From NCBI RefSeq assembly GCF_009769385.1, contig NZ_VKAB01000027.1, positions 107,346-171,345 on the forward strand: a stretch of DNA of 64,000 bases, given 5' to 3'. Shown here piece by piece: positions 43,211 through 51,718 of the stretch. The translations under genes were made by a program, and so were the position numbers. Position 1 is the stretch's first letter, and each line of letters begins with the position of its first letter. The notes beneath the pieces are model-generated. The model saw only the letters and a list, made by a program, of their open reading frames with translations, had not been told where the DNA came from and did not search any database. This DNA comes from Saccharothrix deserti. Its GTDB lineage: Bacteria > Actinomycetota > Actinomycetes > Mycobacteriales > Pseudonocardiaceae.

Positions 43211-44452
43211 GTGGACGTACCCTCCGACGAGCCAACCGAACCAACCGGTGCTGATCCGGTGCCGCTGGTGGAACCCGCTGACGGTGTTCCGCCTGTCGTT
43301 GCCGACGCACCGTCGCTCCGGCGTGCCGCTGATGCGCTCGCCGGAGCGACGGGTCCGGTTGCGGTGGACACCGAGCGAGCCTCGGGATACCGCTACTCGC
43401 AACGTGCCTACCTGGTGCAATTGCGCCGGGAAGGCGCCGGGACCGTGCTGGTCGACCCGATCGCCCTCGGCGGTCGAATCGACCCGCTGGTCGAGGCGCT
43501 GGACGGGACCGAGTGGGTGTTGCACGCGGCGTCGCAAGACCTGCCGTGCCTCGCCGAACTCGGCCTGCGTCCGAGCGCGTTGTTCGACACCGAGCTGGCG
43601 GGCAGGCTGGCCGGGTTCGAGCGGGTGGCGCTGGGCACGCTCGTCGAGCGGCTGTTGGGCTACCGGCTGGAGAAGGGGCACGGCGCGGCCGACTGGTCGC
43701 GCCGCCCCCTTCCCGCCGACTGGCTGAACTACGCCGCACTCGACGTCGAACTGCTGGTCGAGCTGCGTGACGTGCTCGAACAGGAGCTCAAGCGGCAGGG
43801 GAAGCTGGAGTGGGCGCTCGAGGAGTTCGAGGCCGCCCGCACGGCTCCCCTGCCGCGTCCGCGTGCGGAGCCGTGGCGCCGCACGTCGGGAATCCACCGG
43901 ATCCGCAGTCCGCGGCAACTGGCCGCGGTGCGGGCGCTGTGGGAGGCGCGGGACGCGCTGGCCCGCGAACGCGACATCGCGCCCGGTCGGGTGCTGCCGG
44001 ACTCGGCGCTGGTCGAGGCCGCGGTGCGCGGTCCGGCCGATGAGGCGGCGCTGTCGGCGCTGCCGGTGTTCCGGGGTCGGGCGCAACGCCGCATGGTCGG
44101 CGTGTGGCTGGGCGCGTTGCAGCGTGCCGCGGCACTGCCCCGGACCGAGTTGCCGGAGCCGTCGCAGCAGCACGACGGTCCGCCGCCCGCCAACCGGTGG
44201 GCCGACAAGGACCCGGCTGCGGCAGCCCGCCTGGCCGCGGCCCGAACCGCGTTGACCGCGGTAGCCGAGGCGAACACCCTGCCGGTCGAGAACCTGCTGT
44301 TGCCGGACCTCGTGCGGCGCACGTGCTGGCAGCCGCCGGCGGACATCTCACCGGAAGGCGTCGCGGCGGCGCTGCGTGAGGGTGGGGCGCGGAACTGGCA
44401 GGTCAACCTGACCGCCGAGGTCCTCTCCCAGGCCCTGACCCCCGACCCCTAG
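43211..44452 (+). CDS. rnd: Ribonuclease D
   Basis: 413-residue 3'-5' exoribonuclease of the DEDD family. Motif I is VAVDTERASGYRYSQ, motif II is WVLHAASQDLPCLAELG, and motif III lies around LNYAALDVELLVELRDVL. An HRDC domain follows from about residue 220 (LAAVRALWEARDALARERDI), then a C-terminal part with LPVENLLLPDLVRR. GTG start at 43211. Confidence 0.92.
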   Translation: MDVPSDEPTEPTGADPVPLVEPADGVPPVVADAPSLRRAADALAGATGPVAVDTERASGYRYSQRAYLVQLRREGAGTVLVDPIALGGRIDPLVEALDGTEWVLHAASQDLPCLAELGLRPSALFDTELAGRLAGFERVALGTLVERLLGYRLEKGHGAADWSRRPLPADWLNYAALDVELLVELRDVLEQELKRQGKLEWALEEFEAARTAPLPRPRAEPWRRTSGIHRIRSPRQLAAVRALWEARDALARERDIAPGRVLPDSALVEAAVRGPADEAALSALPVFRGRAQRRMVGVWLGALQRAAALPRTELPEPSQQHDGPPPANRWADKDPAAAARLAAARTALTAVAEANTLPVENLLLPDLVRRTCWQPPADISPEGVAAALREGGARNWQVNLTAEVLSQALTPDP

Positions 44453-44520
44453 CGCGGCCAAGCGCGTGTCCTGCGTTCGGAACGTGCTTGTCCTGCGTTC
44501 GGAACACCCGAGTTGAACGT

Positions 44521-45201
44521 TCAGCACTCCGGACGTGGCTCGGGTGCGGCGTCGTCCGCACCCGAGCCGGAGTCCACCTCGGCGGAACGACGGGCCGAGA
44601 GGTCACGGCGCGCCAGTCGGCGGATGGCCGCCACGGCGGCGTCACCCAGGAACGAGCCGACCACGACGCCCTCCAGGACCTCGTCCCTGGACGGCATGCC
44701 CAGCACGTACGCCAGGTCCATCTCGGCCAGCGTCCGGCCCACCCGCGCGTAGTCGTCCAGCAGCTCCACGAACCCGGGGTGCCCGATCTGGCGGGCGGTG
44801 GCCAGCACGCTCACCAGAGCCTGGAACCCGGGCGCCTGCGGCTTGTGGTCCCAGCCCTGCCGCGCGATGAACTCCTCGGCCTGCCGGACCGCCACCTCGT
44901 CGTCGGTCGACGGCTCGGCGGGCCCGATGGCCGCCTCGATCGTGCCCAGCGACTTGTGCAGCGACTTCTCCGGGTCGTCCAGCGCGGCCAGCACCTCGCG
45001 CACCACGGCGATCGGCAGCCCGCCGACCTCGACCATCGCCCGCACCAGGCGCAGCCTGCGCTCGTGGTCCTCGCCGTACCGGGCCTGGTTCGGGCTGGTC
45101 CGCTCACCGGCCGGGAGCAACCCCTCCCGCAGGTAGTACTTGATCGTCGGTACCGGCACGCCGGTCGTGCGGCTGAGTTCCGCGATGCGCATGTGCTCCA
45201 T
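44521..45201 (-). CDS. MerR family regulator
   Basis: 226-residue MerR protein. The N-terminal helix-turn-helix is MRIAELSRTTGVPVPTIKYY, with LREGLLPAGERTSPNQARYG and a dimerisation helix. The C-terminal half (GFQALVSVLATARQIGHPGF) is helical and without cysteines placed for metal sensing, so a small molecule is the likelier signal. It faces two membrane genes over a dyad-rich spacer. Confidence 0.88.
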   Translation of the reverse strand: MEHMRIAELSRTTGVPVPTIKYYLREGLLPAGERTSPNQARYGEDHERRLRLVRAMVEVGGLPIAVVREVLAALDDPEKSLHKSLGTIEAAIGPAEPSTDDEVAVRQAEEFIARQGWDHKPQAPGFQALVSVLATARQIGHPGFVELLDDYARVGRTLAEMDLAYVLGMPSRDEVLEGVVVGSFLGDAAVAAIRRLARRDLSARRSAEVDSGSGADDAAPEPRPEC

Positions 45202-45222
45202 CTTCCTGAGGGTCTTCCCAGA

Positions 45223-45266
45223 ATGGATAGTGCTACTGTCCGATAGTAGGAAGCACCGCTATCCAT
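45223..45266. promoter_or_regulatory. MerR-type dyad in the divergent spacer
   Basis: ATGGATAG (45223-45230) is matched by CTATCCAT (45259-45266). Inside lie CTACT (45233-45237) and AGTAG (45245-45249). The outer dyad spans 44 bases and sits between the MerR gene and the membrane gene at 45282, where MerR proteins bind to adjust promoter spacing. Confidence 0.6.
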
Positions 45267-45281
45267 CCTGGGGAGTTACCT

Positions 45282-46178
45282 GTGACCCGCATTCTCCGTT
45301 GGCACCCACCGCTGGTGCTCTTCGCCCTGCTGATGGCCGCCCTGGTACCGGTCTCCCTGGTCGGCCTGGTCGTGGACGACCGCATCCTGGTCGGGTCGCC
45401 GATCTGGTTCAAACCGCTCAAGTTCGCCGCGTCCCTCGGCCTCTACGCCATCACGCTCGCCTGGATGCTCACCCTGACCACCCGATTCCGCCGCGCCACC
45501 CGGTGGGCGGGCACGGTGGTCGCGCTCATGGGGACCAGCGAGATGGCGGTCATCGTCGGACAGGTCGTCCGGGGCACGCGGAGCCACTTCAACACCGCCA
45601 CGCCGTTCGACGAGCTCCTGTGGGACATCATGACCTACAGCATCCTGACCCTCTGGATCATGCACGCCGTGATCGCGGTGGCGTTGCTGTTCACCAGGTT
45701 CAGCGACCGCACCACGGGTCTCGCGATCCGACTGGGCCTGTTCCTCGCACTCATCGGCCTCGCCCTCGGCATCCTCATGACCGGGCAGCGGAACGACGAG
45801 GACGTCGCCGCCGGGATCGTCGGCGCGCACAGCGTCGGCGTGCGGGACGGCGGCCCGCAGATGGCGTTGACCGGGTGGAGCACCACAGGCGGCGACCTGC
45901 GCATCCCGCACTTCGTCGGCATCCACGCCCTCCAGGTCATCCCACTGGTCGTACTGCTGTTCCGCCGACGTGCGACCACGAAGCTCGTCTGGGGCCTGGC
46001 GATCGGCTACGCGGGCCTGACGGCCCTGGTGACGTGGCAGGCGCTACGCGGACAGCCGCTGCTGCGCCCGGACCTGCTCACCGCACTGGGCGCGCCGGCC
46101 GTGGTGACCTGGACCGTCACGGTGATCGCGAGGACTCTGCGCACGACGGACGACACGACGGAGGCGGTGCCGGCATGA
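45282..46178 (+). CDS. Multi-pass membrane protein, unknown function
   Basis: 298-residue protein with about eight membrane helices. Conserved-looking loops are PIWFKPLKFAASLGLYAITL, TYSILTLWIMHAVI, MTGQRNDEDVAAGIVGAHSV and TTGGDLRIPHFVGIHALQVI. The last two hold His and Arg residues that could bind a ligand. No family name is certain. Coupled by ATGA to the next gene and divergent from a MerR regulator. Confidence 0.75.
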   Translation: MTRILRWHPPLVLFALLMAALVPVSLVGLVVDDRILVGSPIWFKPLKFAASLGLYAITLAWMLTLTTRFRRATRWAGTVVALMGTSEMAVIVGQVVRGTRSHFNTATPFDELLWDIMTYSILTLWIMHAVIAVALLFTRFSDRTTGLAIRLGLFLALIGLALGILMTGQRNDEDVAAGIVGAHSVGVRDGGPQMALTGWSTTGGDLRIPHFVGIHALQVIPLVVLLFRRRATTKLVWGLAIGYAGLTALVTWQALRGQPLLRPDLLTALGAPAVVTWTVTVIARTLRTTDDTTEAVPA

Positions 46179-46624
46179 CCGGGTTCCTGTTCCAGCTCAC
46201 GTTCTGGCTCACCGTGCCGTTCTGGGGGCTGATGATCTTCGCCCCGAAGTGGTCGGGCACGGCCCGGATCACGTCGTCCCCGCTGATCGCCGTGCCCCCG
46301 CTCGTCGTCTACACGGTCCTGGTCGCCGCCCACCTCCCCGAACTGTGGGCCACGATGAGCAGCCCGGACCTGGACACGCTGAGGGAGTTCCTGGGCACCT
46401 CCTGGGGCGCCTCCGCGATCTGGGCGCAGGTGATCGCGTGGGACCTGCTGATCGGGGCGTGGATGTTCCGGGAAGGCCGCCGCCTGGGCCTGCACCCGCT
46501 GCTCATGGGCCCGCTGCTGGTGTTCACGATCATCCTGTCCCCGTTCGGGTTCGGGCTGTTCCTGGCCATCCGCGCGTTCTGTGACGCACGAGACAGGGCG
46601 ACCACGGTGGTTACCCGCCAGTAA
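46175..46624 (+). CDS. ABA4-like membrane protein
   Basis: 149-residue protein with four helices resembling the ABA4-like family (named for plant neoxanthin synthesis; role in bacteria unknown). Marks are WGASAIWAQVIAWDLLIGAW, MFREGRRLGLHPLLMGPLL and LSPFGFGLFLAIR. Its ATG overlaps the stop of the preceding gene, so both form one unit under the MerR dyad. Confidence 0.8.
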   Translation: MTGFLFQLTFWLTVPFWGLMIFAPKWSGTARITSSPLIAVPPLVVYTVLVAAHLPELWATMSSPDLDTLREFLGTSWGASAIWAQVIAWDLLIGAWMFREGRRLGLHPLLMGPLLVFTIILSPFGFGLFLAIRAFCDARDRATTVVTRQ

Positions 46625-46642
46625 CAGGGGCTAGAGTTGGGT

Positions 46643-46654
46643 TACCGATCGGTA
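46643..46654. promoter_or_regulatory. Palindrome ahead of fadA
   Basis: TACCGATCGGTA is a perfect 12-base palindrome 53 bases before the fadA start. A second inverted repeat, GTTAC/GTAAC, is just upstream at 46610-46625. Both look like TetR-type sites of fatty-acid genes. Confidence 0.6.
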
Positions 46655-46706
46655 GGAGTCGCGCCCGCCGCTCGGGGGACTCGTCACCACAAGTGGAGGA
46701 GACGCC

Positions 46707-47927
46707 GTGGCCGCACCAGTAGCGCCGGCACGCGTTCGAAACGTGGTCTTCGTGGACGGCGTGCGCACGCCGTTCGGCAAGGCCGGCCCCAAGGGAATCT
46801 TCGCGGAAACCCGTGCCGACGACCTGGTCGTCAAGGTGATCCGCGAGCTGCTGCGGCGCCACCCCGAGCTGCCACCGGAGCGGGTCGACGAGGTGGCCAT
46901 CGCGGCCACCACGCAGACCGGCGACCAGGGCCTGACCATCGGCCGCACCGCGGCGCTGCTCGCGGGCCTGCCCAAGTCGGTGCCCGGCTACGCCGTCGAC
47001 CGCATGTGCGCGGGCGCGATGACGGCCGTGACGACGTCGGCCAGCGGTATCGCGTTCGGCGCGTACGACGTCGTCATCGCGGGCGGTGTCGAGCACATGG
47101 GCCGCCACCCGATGGGCGAGGGCGTCGACCCCAACCCGCGGTTCCTGTCCGACAAGATCGTGGACCCGTCCGCGCTCGTCATGGGCTCGACGGCGGAGAA
47201 CCTGCACGACCGGTTCCCGGCCATCACCAAGGAGCGCACGGACGCCTTCGCGGCGGCCTCGCAGGCCAAGTACGCCGACGCGGTGAAGAACGGCAAGATC
47301 GGCCCGGAGTTCGTGCCGGTCGCGACCCGTTCCGCGGAGAACGGCTGGGGCCTGGCCACGGCCGACGAGCCGCCGCGTCCGGGCACCACGGTCGAGGACC
47401 TGGCCAAGCTGAAGACGCCGTTCCGCCCGCACGGCCGGGTCACCGCGGGCAACGCGGCGGGCCTGAACGACGGCGCGACCGGCTGCATCCTGGCCGAGGA
47501 GGAGACCGCCCGCGAGCTGGGCCTGCCGGTCGGCATGCGCCTGGTCGGCTACTCGTTCATGGGTGTCGAGCCCGAGGTCATGGGCGTCGGCCCGGTGCCC
47601 GCGACGGAGAAGGCCCTCAAGCGCGCCGGTCTGTCCATCGAGGACATCGGCCTGTTCGAGATCAACGAGGCGTTCGCCGTGCAGGTGCTCGCCTTCCTCG
47701 ACCACTTCGGCATCGCCGACGACGACCCGCGGGTCAACCAGTGGGGTGGCGCGATCGCCACCGGCCACCCGCTCGCCTCCTCCGGCGTGCGCCTGATGAC
47801 CCAGCTGTCGCGGCAGTTCGCCGAGCGCCCCGACGTGCGCTACGGCATCACCACCATGTGCATCGGCATCGGCATGGGTGGCACGGTCATCTGGGAGAAC
47901 CCCCACTGGAACGGAGACGGCAAGTGA
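46707..47927 (+). CDS. fadA: Acetyl-CoA C-acyltransferase (thiolase)
   Basis: 406-residue thiolase, releasing acetyl-CoA in beta-oxidation. The nucleophile is C101 (VDRMCAGAMTAV). The catalytic His is in IATGHPLASSG and the second Cys in TMCIGIGMGGT; EINEAFAVQVLAF is also kept. GTG start at 46707. Its end overlaps the fadB GTG (GTGA), so both subunits of the complex are made together. Confidence 0.92.
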   Translation: MAAPVAPARVRNVVFVDGVRTPFGKAGPKGIFAETRADDLVVKVIRELLRRHPELPPERVDEVAIAATTQTGDQGLTIGRTAALLAGLPKSVPGYAVDRMCAGAMTAVTTSASGIAFGAYDVVIAGGVEHMGRHPMGEGVDPNPRFLSDKIVDPSALVMGSTAENLHDRFPAITKERTDAFAAASQAKYADAVKNGKIGPEFVPVATRSAENGWGLATADEPPRPGTTVEDLAKLKTPFRPHGRVTAGNAAGLNDGATGCILAEEETARELGLPVGMRLVGYSFMGVEPEVMGVGPVPATEKALKRAGLSIEDIGLFEINEAFAVQVLAFLDHFGIADDDPRVNQWGGAIATGHPLASSGVRLMTQLSRQFAERPDVRYGITTMCIGIGMGGTVIWENPHWNGDGK

Positions 47928-50035
47928 CCACGTTGACCGCTGACGAGGCCAAGGCCCTCTTCCCCGACGAGGTCGTGACGGTCGCGAAGACCCGGCTGAT
48001 CTCGGTGCCCGGTGTGACCGGCAAGGTCGCCCTGATCACCATCGACAACGGCCTGGACCACACCCGGCCGTCCACGTTCGGCCCGCAGTCGCTGGTGAGC
48101 CTGAACGCGGCGTTCGACGAGGCCGCGGCGGCGTCCCCGGCGGCGATCGCGGTCACCGGCAAGCCGTTCATCTTCGCCGTCGGCGCGGACCTGACGGCCG
48201 TCGAGGGCGCTTCGGAACGCTCGCAGGCCGTGACGATCGGGCAGCTCGGCCACGACGTGTTCCGCAAGTTCACCGAGTCGTCCGTGCCGACCTTCGCGTT
48301 CGTCAACGGCGCGGTGATGGGCGGAGGCCTGGAGCTGGCGCTGTCGTGCCACTACCGGACGCTGGCGTCCAACGCGGCGGCCATCGCGCTGCCCGAGGTG
48401 TTCCTCGGCCTGTTCCCCGGCTGGGGCGGCACGCAGCTGCTGCCGAACCTGATCGGCCCGAACGACGCGGTCACCGTGATCTTCGAGAACGCGTTGAACC
48501 AGAACAAGATGCTCAACCCCAAGCAGGCGTTGGAGCTGGGCATCGCGGACGTGCTGTTCGACTCGGCCGACTACCTGGAGCAGTCGCTGCTGTGGCTGGC
48601 CTCCGTGGTGGGCGGCGACGTCGTGCCGCCGCGCAAGGAGATCGACCGCGGCGCGGGCTGGGACGCGGCCGTGGCGCGGGCCCGTGCGATCGTCGAGGGC
48701 AAGACCAAGGGCGCGGCGCCGGGCGCGTTGAAGGCCCTCGAGCTGCTGGAGTTGGCTCGTGCCAACGACTTGGACCGCGGCTACGCGGCCGAGACCGAGG
48801 CGCTGGCGGACGTCGTGATGAGCGACGAGCTGCGGGCCGGGCTGTACTCGTTCAACCTGGTGCAGAAGCGGGCCAAGCGGCCGGCGGGCGCGCCGGACAA
48901 GTCGTTGGCGCGCAAGGTCACCAAGGTCGGCATCGTCGGCGCGGGCCTGATGGCCTCGCAGATGGCGCTGCTGTTCGCGCGGCGGCTGGAGGTGCCGGTG
49001 GTGCTCACCGACATCGACCAGGCGCGGGTGGACAAGGGCGTCGGGTACGTGCACGCCGAGATCGACAAGCTGCTCGGCAAGAAGCGCGTGTCGCAGGACA
49101 AGGCGAACCGGCTCAAGGCGCTCGTCACGGGGTCGTTGGACAAGGCGGCGTTCTCGGACGCGGACTTCGTCATCGAGGCCGTGTTCGAGGACCTGGGCGT
49201 GAAGCAGAAGGTGTTCGCCGAGGTCGAGGAGTTCGTCTCGGCCGAGGCGGTGCTGGCGACCAACACGTCGTCGCTGTCGATCACCGAGATGGCTTCTGGG
49301 CTCAAGCACCCCGAGCGGGTCGTGGGTTTCCACTTCTTCAACCCGGTGGCGATCATGCCGCTGCTGGAGATCGTGCGCGCCGGGCAGACCGACGACGCGA
49401 CGCTGGCGACCGCGTTCGCGGTGGGCAAGCAGCTGAAGAAGTCGTCCGTGCTGGTGAAGGACGCGCCGGCGTTCGTGGTGAACCGGCTGCTGACCCGGTT
49501 CATGGGCGAGGTCGTGAAGTCCATCGACGAGGGCACGCCGTTCGAGGTCGCGGACAAGGCGACCGAGCCGCTGGGCCTGCCGATGTCGCCGCTCGTGCTG
49601 CTGCAACTCGTCGGCCCCGCTGTCGCGCTGCACGTGGCCGAGACGATGCACGGCGCGTTCCCGGACCGGTTCGGCGTGTCGGAGAACATGAAGGCGTTCG
49701 TGCAGGCCGGCAAGACCGCCGTCTACCAGTGGGACTCGACCGGCAAGCAGACCGTCGACCCCGAGGTGCAGGCGCTGTGGTCGTTCGGCGACAAGCCGTT
49801 GACCGGTGACGAGGTCTTCGCGCGGGCGCTGGAGGCGCTGGCCGAGGAGATCCGGATCATGCTCGACGAGGGCGTGGTCGCGGAGGCGCAGGACATCGAC
49901 CTGTGCATGCTCCTCGGCGCCGGCTGGCCGTTCTGGCTGGGCGGCATCACCCCGTACCTGGACCGGTCGGGCATCTCGGAGAAGGTGACGGGCAAGCGGT
50001 TCCTGGCCCCGGGAGTGGCCTCGGTCCCGGCCTGA
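47924..50035 (+). CDS. fadB: Fatty-acid oxidation alpha subunit (enoyl-CoA hydratase/3-hydroxyacyl-CoA dehydrogenase)
   Basis: 703-residue bifunctional enzyme. The N-terminal crotonase domain has FAFVNGAVMGGGLELALSCH and ALPEVFLGLFPGWGGTQLLP, with the usual Glu residues. The NAD-binding domain starts near residue 330 (VGIVGAGLMASQMALLFARR), followed by ATNTSSLSITEMAS and VGFHFFNPVAIMPLLEIV. It catalyses hydration and oxidation of enoyl-CoA for the thiolase encoded upstream. Confidence 0.93.
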   Translation: MTTLTADEAKALFPDEVVTVAKTRLISVPGVTGKVALITIDNGLDHTRPSTFGPQSLVSLNAAFDEAAAASPAAIAVTGKPFIFAVGADLTAVEGASERSQAVTIGQLGHDVFRKFTESSVPTFAFVNGAVMGGGLELALSCHYRTLASNAAAIALPEVFLGLFPGWGGTQLLPNLIGPNDAVTVIFENALNQNKMLNPKQALELGIADVLFDSADYLEQSLLWLASVVGGDVVPPRKEIDRGAGWDAAVARARAIVEGKTKGAAPGALKALELLELARANDLDRGYAAETEALADVVMSDELRAGLYSFNLVQKRAKRPAGAPDKSLARKVTKVGIVGAGLMASQMALLFARRLEVPVVLTDIDQARVDKGVGYVHAEIDKLLGKKRVSQDKANRLKALVTGSLDKAAFSDADFVIEAVFEDLGVKQKVFAEVEEFVSAEAVLATNTSSLSITEMASGLKHPERVVGFHFFNPVAIMPLLEIVRAGQTDDATLATAFAVGKQLKKSSVLVKDAPAFVVNRLLTRFMGEVVKSIDEGTPFEVADKATEPLGLPMSPLVLLQLVGPAVALHVAETMHGAFPDRFGVSENMKAFVQAGKTAVYQWDSTGKQTVDPEVQALWSFGDKPLTGDEVFARALEALAEEIRIMLDEGVVAEAQDIDLCMLLGAGWPFWLGGITPYLDRSGISEKVTGKRFLAPGVASVPA

Positions 50036-50045
50036 GCCTCCTCGC

Positions 50046-50087
50046 CCACTGTGCCCCGGTTTGCCTTCGGCAGCCGGGGCACAGTGG
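50046..50087 (+). terminator. Strong terminator after fadB
   Basis: CACTGTGCCCCGG (50047-50059) pairs with CCGGGGCACAGTG (50074-50086) plus one more base pair outside. A 14-base loop. It closes the fadAB unit. Confidence 0.85.
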
Positions 50088-50090
50088 TGA

Positions 50091-50195
50091 CTGTCGGACT
50101 TCACCGACGTCGCCCGCTACCGGACCGGTAACGCCAACCGCCTGCGCACCGCCCATGCCATCGACTACGGTGCGGAATTGGTTGATCACGGATAG
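50091..50195 (+). pseudogene. Possible gene remnant of 34 codons
   Basis: A coding-like frame from a CTG at 50091 (LSDFTDVARYRTGNANRLRT, then AHAIDYGAELVDHG) ends at a TAG at 50193-50195. A stop precedes it and there is no standard start codon or ribosome site. It reads like the end of a degraded gene. It may instead be chance. Confidence 0.35.
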
Positions 50196-50206
50196 CAGGG
50201 GGAGAC

Positions 50207-50317
50207 TTGGACTGCGTATTCAGATTCGGCTTCGAAGAGGGTGACGAGGAAGAGCCGGCGCACTCGATCCGAACCAAAGGAACCCGAGGCACAAGACGTC
50301 CTGACAGCAGCGCATGA
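50207..50317 (+). CDS. Small acidic open frame coupled to a YbaB-like gene
   Basis: 36-residue frame with TTG at 50207 behind AGGGGGAGA. It reads DCVFRFGFEEGDEEEPAHSI and ends on the ATG of the next gene (ATGA). The acid-rich centre and the overlap favour translation; the short length and the weak start are against it. Confidence 0.35.
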   Translation: MDCVFRFGFEEGDEEEPAHSIRTKGTRGTRRPDSSA

Positions 50318-50601
50318 CCGAGGTCGTGGACCGGCCGACAACCATGGAGAGCCGGGGCGGACACGTGCGCGGCACGATTCACCGCGGCCGCGTCCTCGAC
50401 TTGGAGGTCGATCCGGCCTGGACGCATTCGGCCCGCGTGACCGAGATGCAGCAGGAGTTCCTGGAAGTGCTGCGGAACCTACGGGCCCACAGCGTTCCCA
50501 CCGATCTGGCGCAGGGCCCGCAGAGCCCCGCCATCACCGAACTCACCGCCCTGGTGAGTGATCCGAACACACTGCTGCGCCGAGTGGGGTTGCTGCCATG
50601 A
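50314..50601 (+). CDS. YbaB/EbfC-like small protein, unconfirmed
   Basis: 95-residue protein. The segment GHVRGTIHRGRVLDLEVDPA followed by WTHSARVTEMQQEFLEVLRN resembles the C-terminal half of YbaB-type nucleoid proteins found near type VII or toxin loci in actinomycetes. Its N-terminal half is short, so the family call is by eye. ATG at 50314 overlaps the frame before it. Confidence 0.5.
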   Translation: MTEVVDRPTTMESRGGHVRGTIHRGRVLDLEVDPAWTHSARVTEMQQEFLEVLRNLRAHSVPTDLAQGPQSPAITELTALVSDPNTLLRRVGLLP

Positions 50602-50604
50602 CCG

Positions 50605-50898
50605 ATGTCCTGCGTGAGCCTGCTTTCGGCACGGTCCTGCGTTCACGGTGAGCACCTCGACGGCAACGGCGCGAGGACGGCCAGGCGCGCGCTGGCGGGT
50701 GGCTGGGCAGGCTCGGTGATCGTCACCGTCATGGCCTGGTTCCTCCTGGTCATGACGGTGACAAGCGGTAGCGGGCAGGTCGGGTTCACCGGCGGTGTGT
50801 GGGCTTACCTGGTCCTGCCGGCAGTGCCCGCGACGTTGGCGGGGATCGCTTTCTCCTTCGGACGCACCCTGTTCCGAGCACCCACAGCGCCCCGCTGA
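50605..50898 (+). CDS. Small two-helix membrane protein
   Basis: 97-residue protein starting three bases after the YbaB-like gene. Two hydrophobic segments (SVIVTVMAWFLLVMTVT, and VWAYLVLPAVPATLAGIAFS) follow an N-terminal part with Cys and Arg. No family recognised. Probably translated with the gene before it. Confidence 0.5.
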   Translation: MSCVSLLSARSCVHGEHLDGNGARTARRALAGGWAGSVIVTVMAWFLLVMTVTSGSGQVGFTGGVWAYLVLPAVPATLAGIAFSFGRTLFRAPTAPR

Positions 50899-51035
50899 CC
50901 GCTCACGTTGCCGGCTTCATGCGGCCGGCGCACTGGTGTCTCTGCGCGTACGGCTCGTTACTGCGCGCGAGTGCATTCCTCTGGCAGGTGGGTGAGGGGG
51001 CCTCACAACGGTTTGAAACGCCCGATGTTGGTGGC

Positions 51036-51488
51036 ATGACCCCTCAACGACGAAGAGCGCGCGCCCGCCGTCCACAGCCCGATCCCCTGCGCGTGGAGGA
51101 GCTGGTCGCCTTCCTCCGCACCGACCGCGCCTGGCGGGACGAGGTGGCCAAGCGGCTCGTGGCGAAGCTGGACCAGCGGTTGGTGCGGTCGGCGCGGGCG
51201 TGCGGGTGCCGGCCCATCGCGCACGTGGCGGAGGAGTTGGACAGCCAGGCGTGCGTCGATCTCGGGCCCGGTGCGCCGTACCAGCTGGCGAAGGCCGTCT
51301 ACGGGCAGGTGCGGCTCAGGGGCGCGGCGCGGTTGCGGCAGACGGCGCGCAGCCTGCGGGTGCTCGGGGTGTACCTGTGCGGCAGCGATCTGGCGCGCTG
51401 CCCGTGCACGGAGGCGCTGGCCCGTGATCCGCAGCAGGCCCGCGTGGACCGGGTGGTGACCGGCGCGCTGGACGGCGCGGGGTTCTAG
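51036..51488 (+). CDS. Hypothetical Arg- and Cys-containing protein
   Basis: 150-residue basic protein. It starts MTPQRRRARARRPQPDPLRV and has VEELVAFLRTDRAWRDEVAK. Two cysteine groups occur: RACGCRPIAH and YLCGSDLARCPC. A zinc or nucleic-acid role is possible but not shown. It converges with the small gene at 51485, overlapping by four bases. Confidence 0.55.
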   Translation: MTPQRRRARARRPQPDPLRVEELVAFLRTDRAWRDEVAKRLVAKLDQRLVRSARACGCRPIAHVAEELDSQACVDLGPGAPYQLAKAVYGQVRLRGAARLRQTARSLRVLGVYLCGSDLARCPCTEALARDPQQARVDRVVTGALDGAGF

Positions 51489-51715
51489 CTCTGGTGCACC
51501 AGGCGGTCGGGGGCCTCGTGGGTGCTCAGCCACGCCTTGGCCAGCTTTCCCGCCGCCGCGCGGAACACGCCGTCGCGGTTGCCGTCGTCCGGCTGGATGG
51601 TCTCGGACGTCTTGTCGAGCACCAGGAACCGCTCCGCGCCGCAGTCGGTGTGGAACCGGTAGCGCACGCCGGCCGCGGTCTCCTCCGCCTTGTGCGGGTA
51701 CACGAGCATGGCCAC
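51485..51715 (-). CDS. Candidate immunity protein, 76 residues
   Basis: Acidic-to-neutral small protein, MAMLVYPHKAEETAAGVRY at the start; FHTDCGAERFLVLDKTSETI in the middle. The GTG at 51715 has GGAGG six bases before it. It lies four bases after the toxin-like gene on the same strand, where immunity genes usually stand. No known immunity family is recognised, so the role is by context only. Confidence 0.5.
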   Translation of the reverse strand: MAMLVYPHKAEETAAGVRYRFHTDCGAERFLVLDKTSETIQPDDGNRDGVFRAAAGKLAKAWLSTHEAPDRLVHQS

Positions 51716-51718
51716 GGC

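Noticed and set aside
47840..50104. Open frame of 754 codons on the minus strand
   Set aside because: Antisense shadow of fadB; composition is His/Arg/Gln-rich and has no domain.
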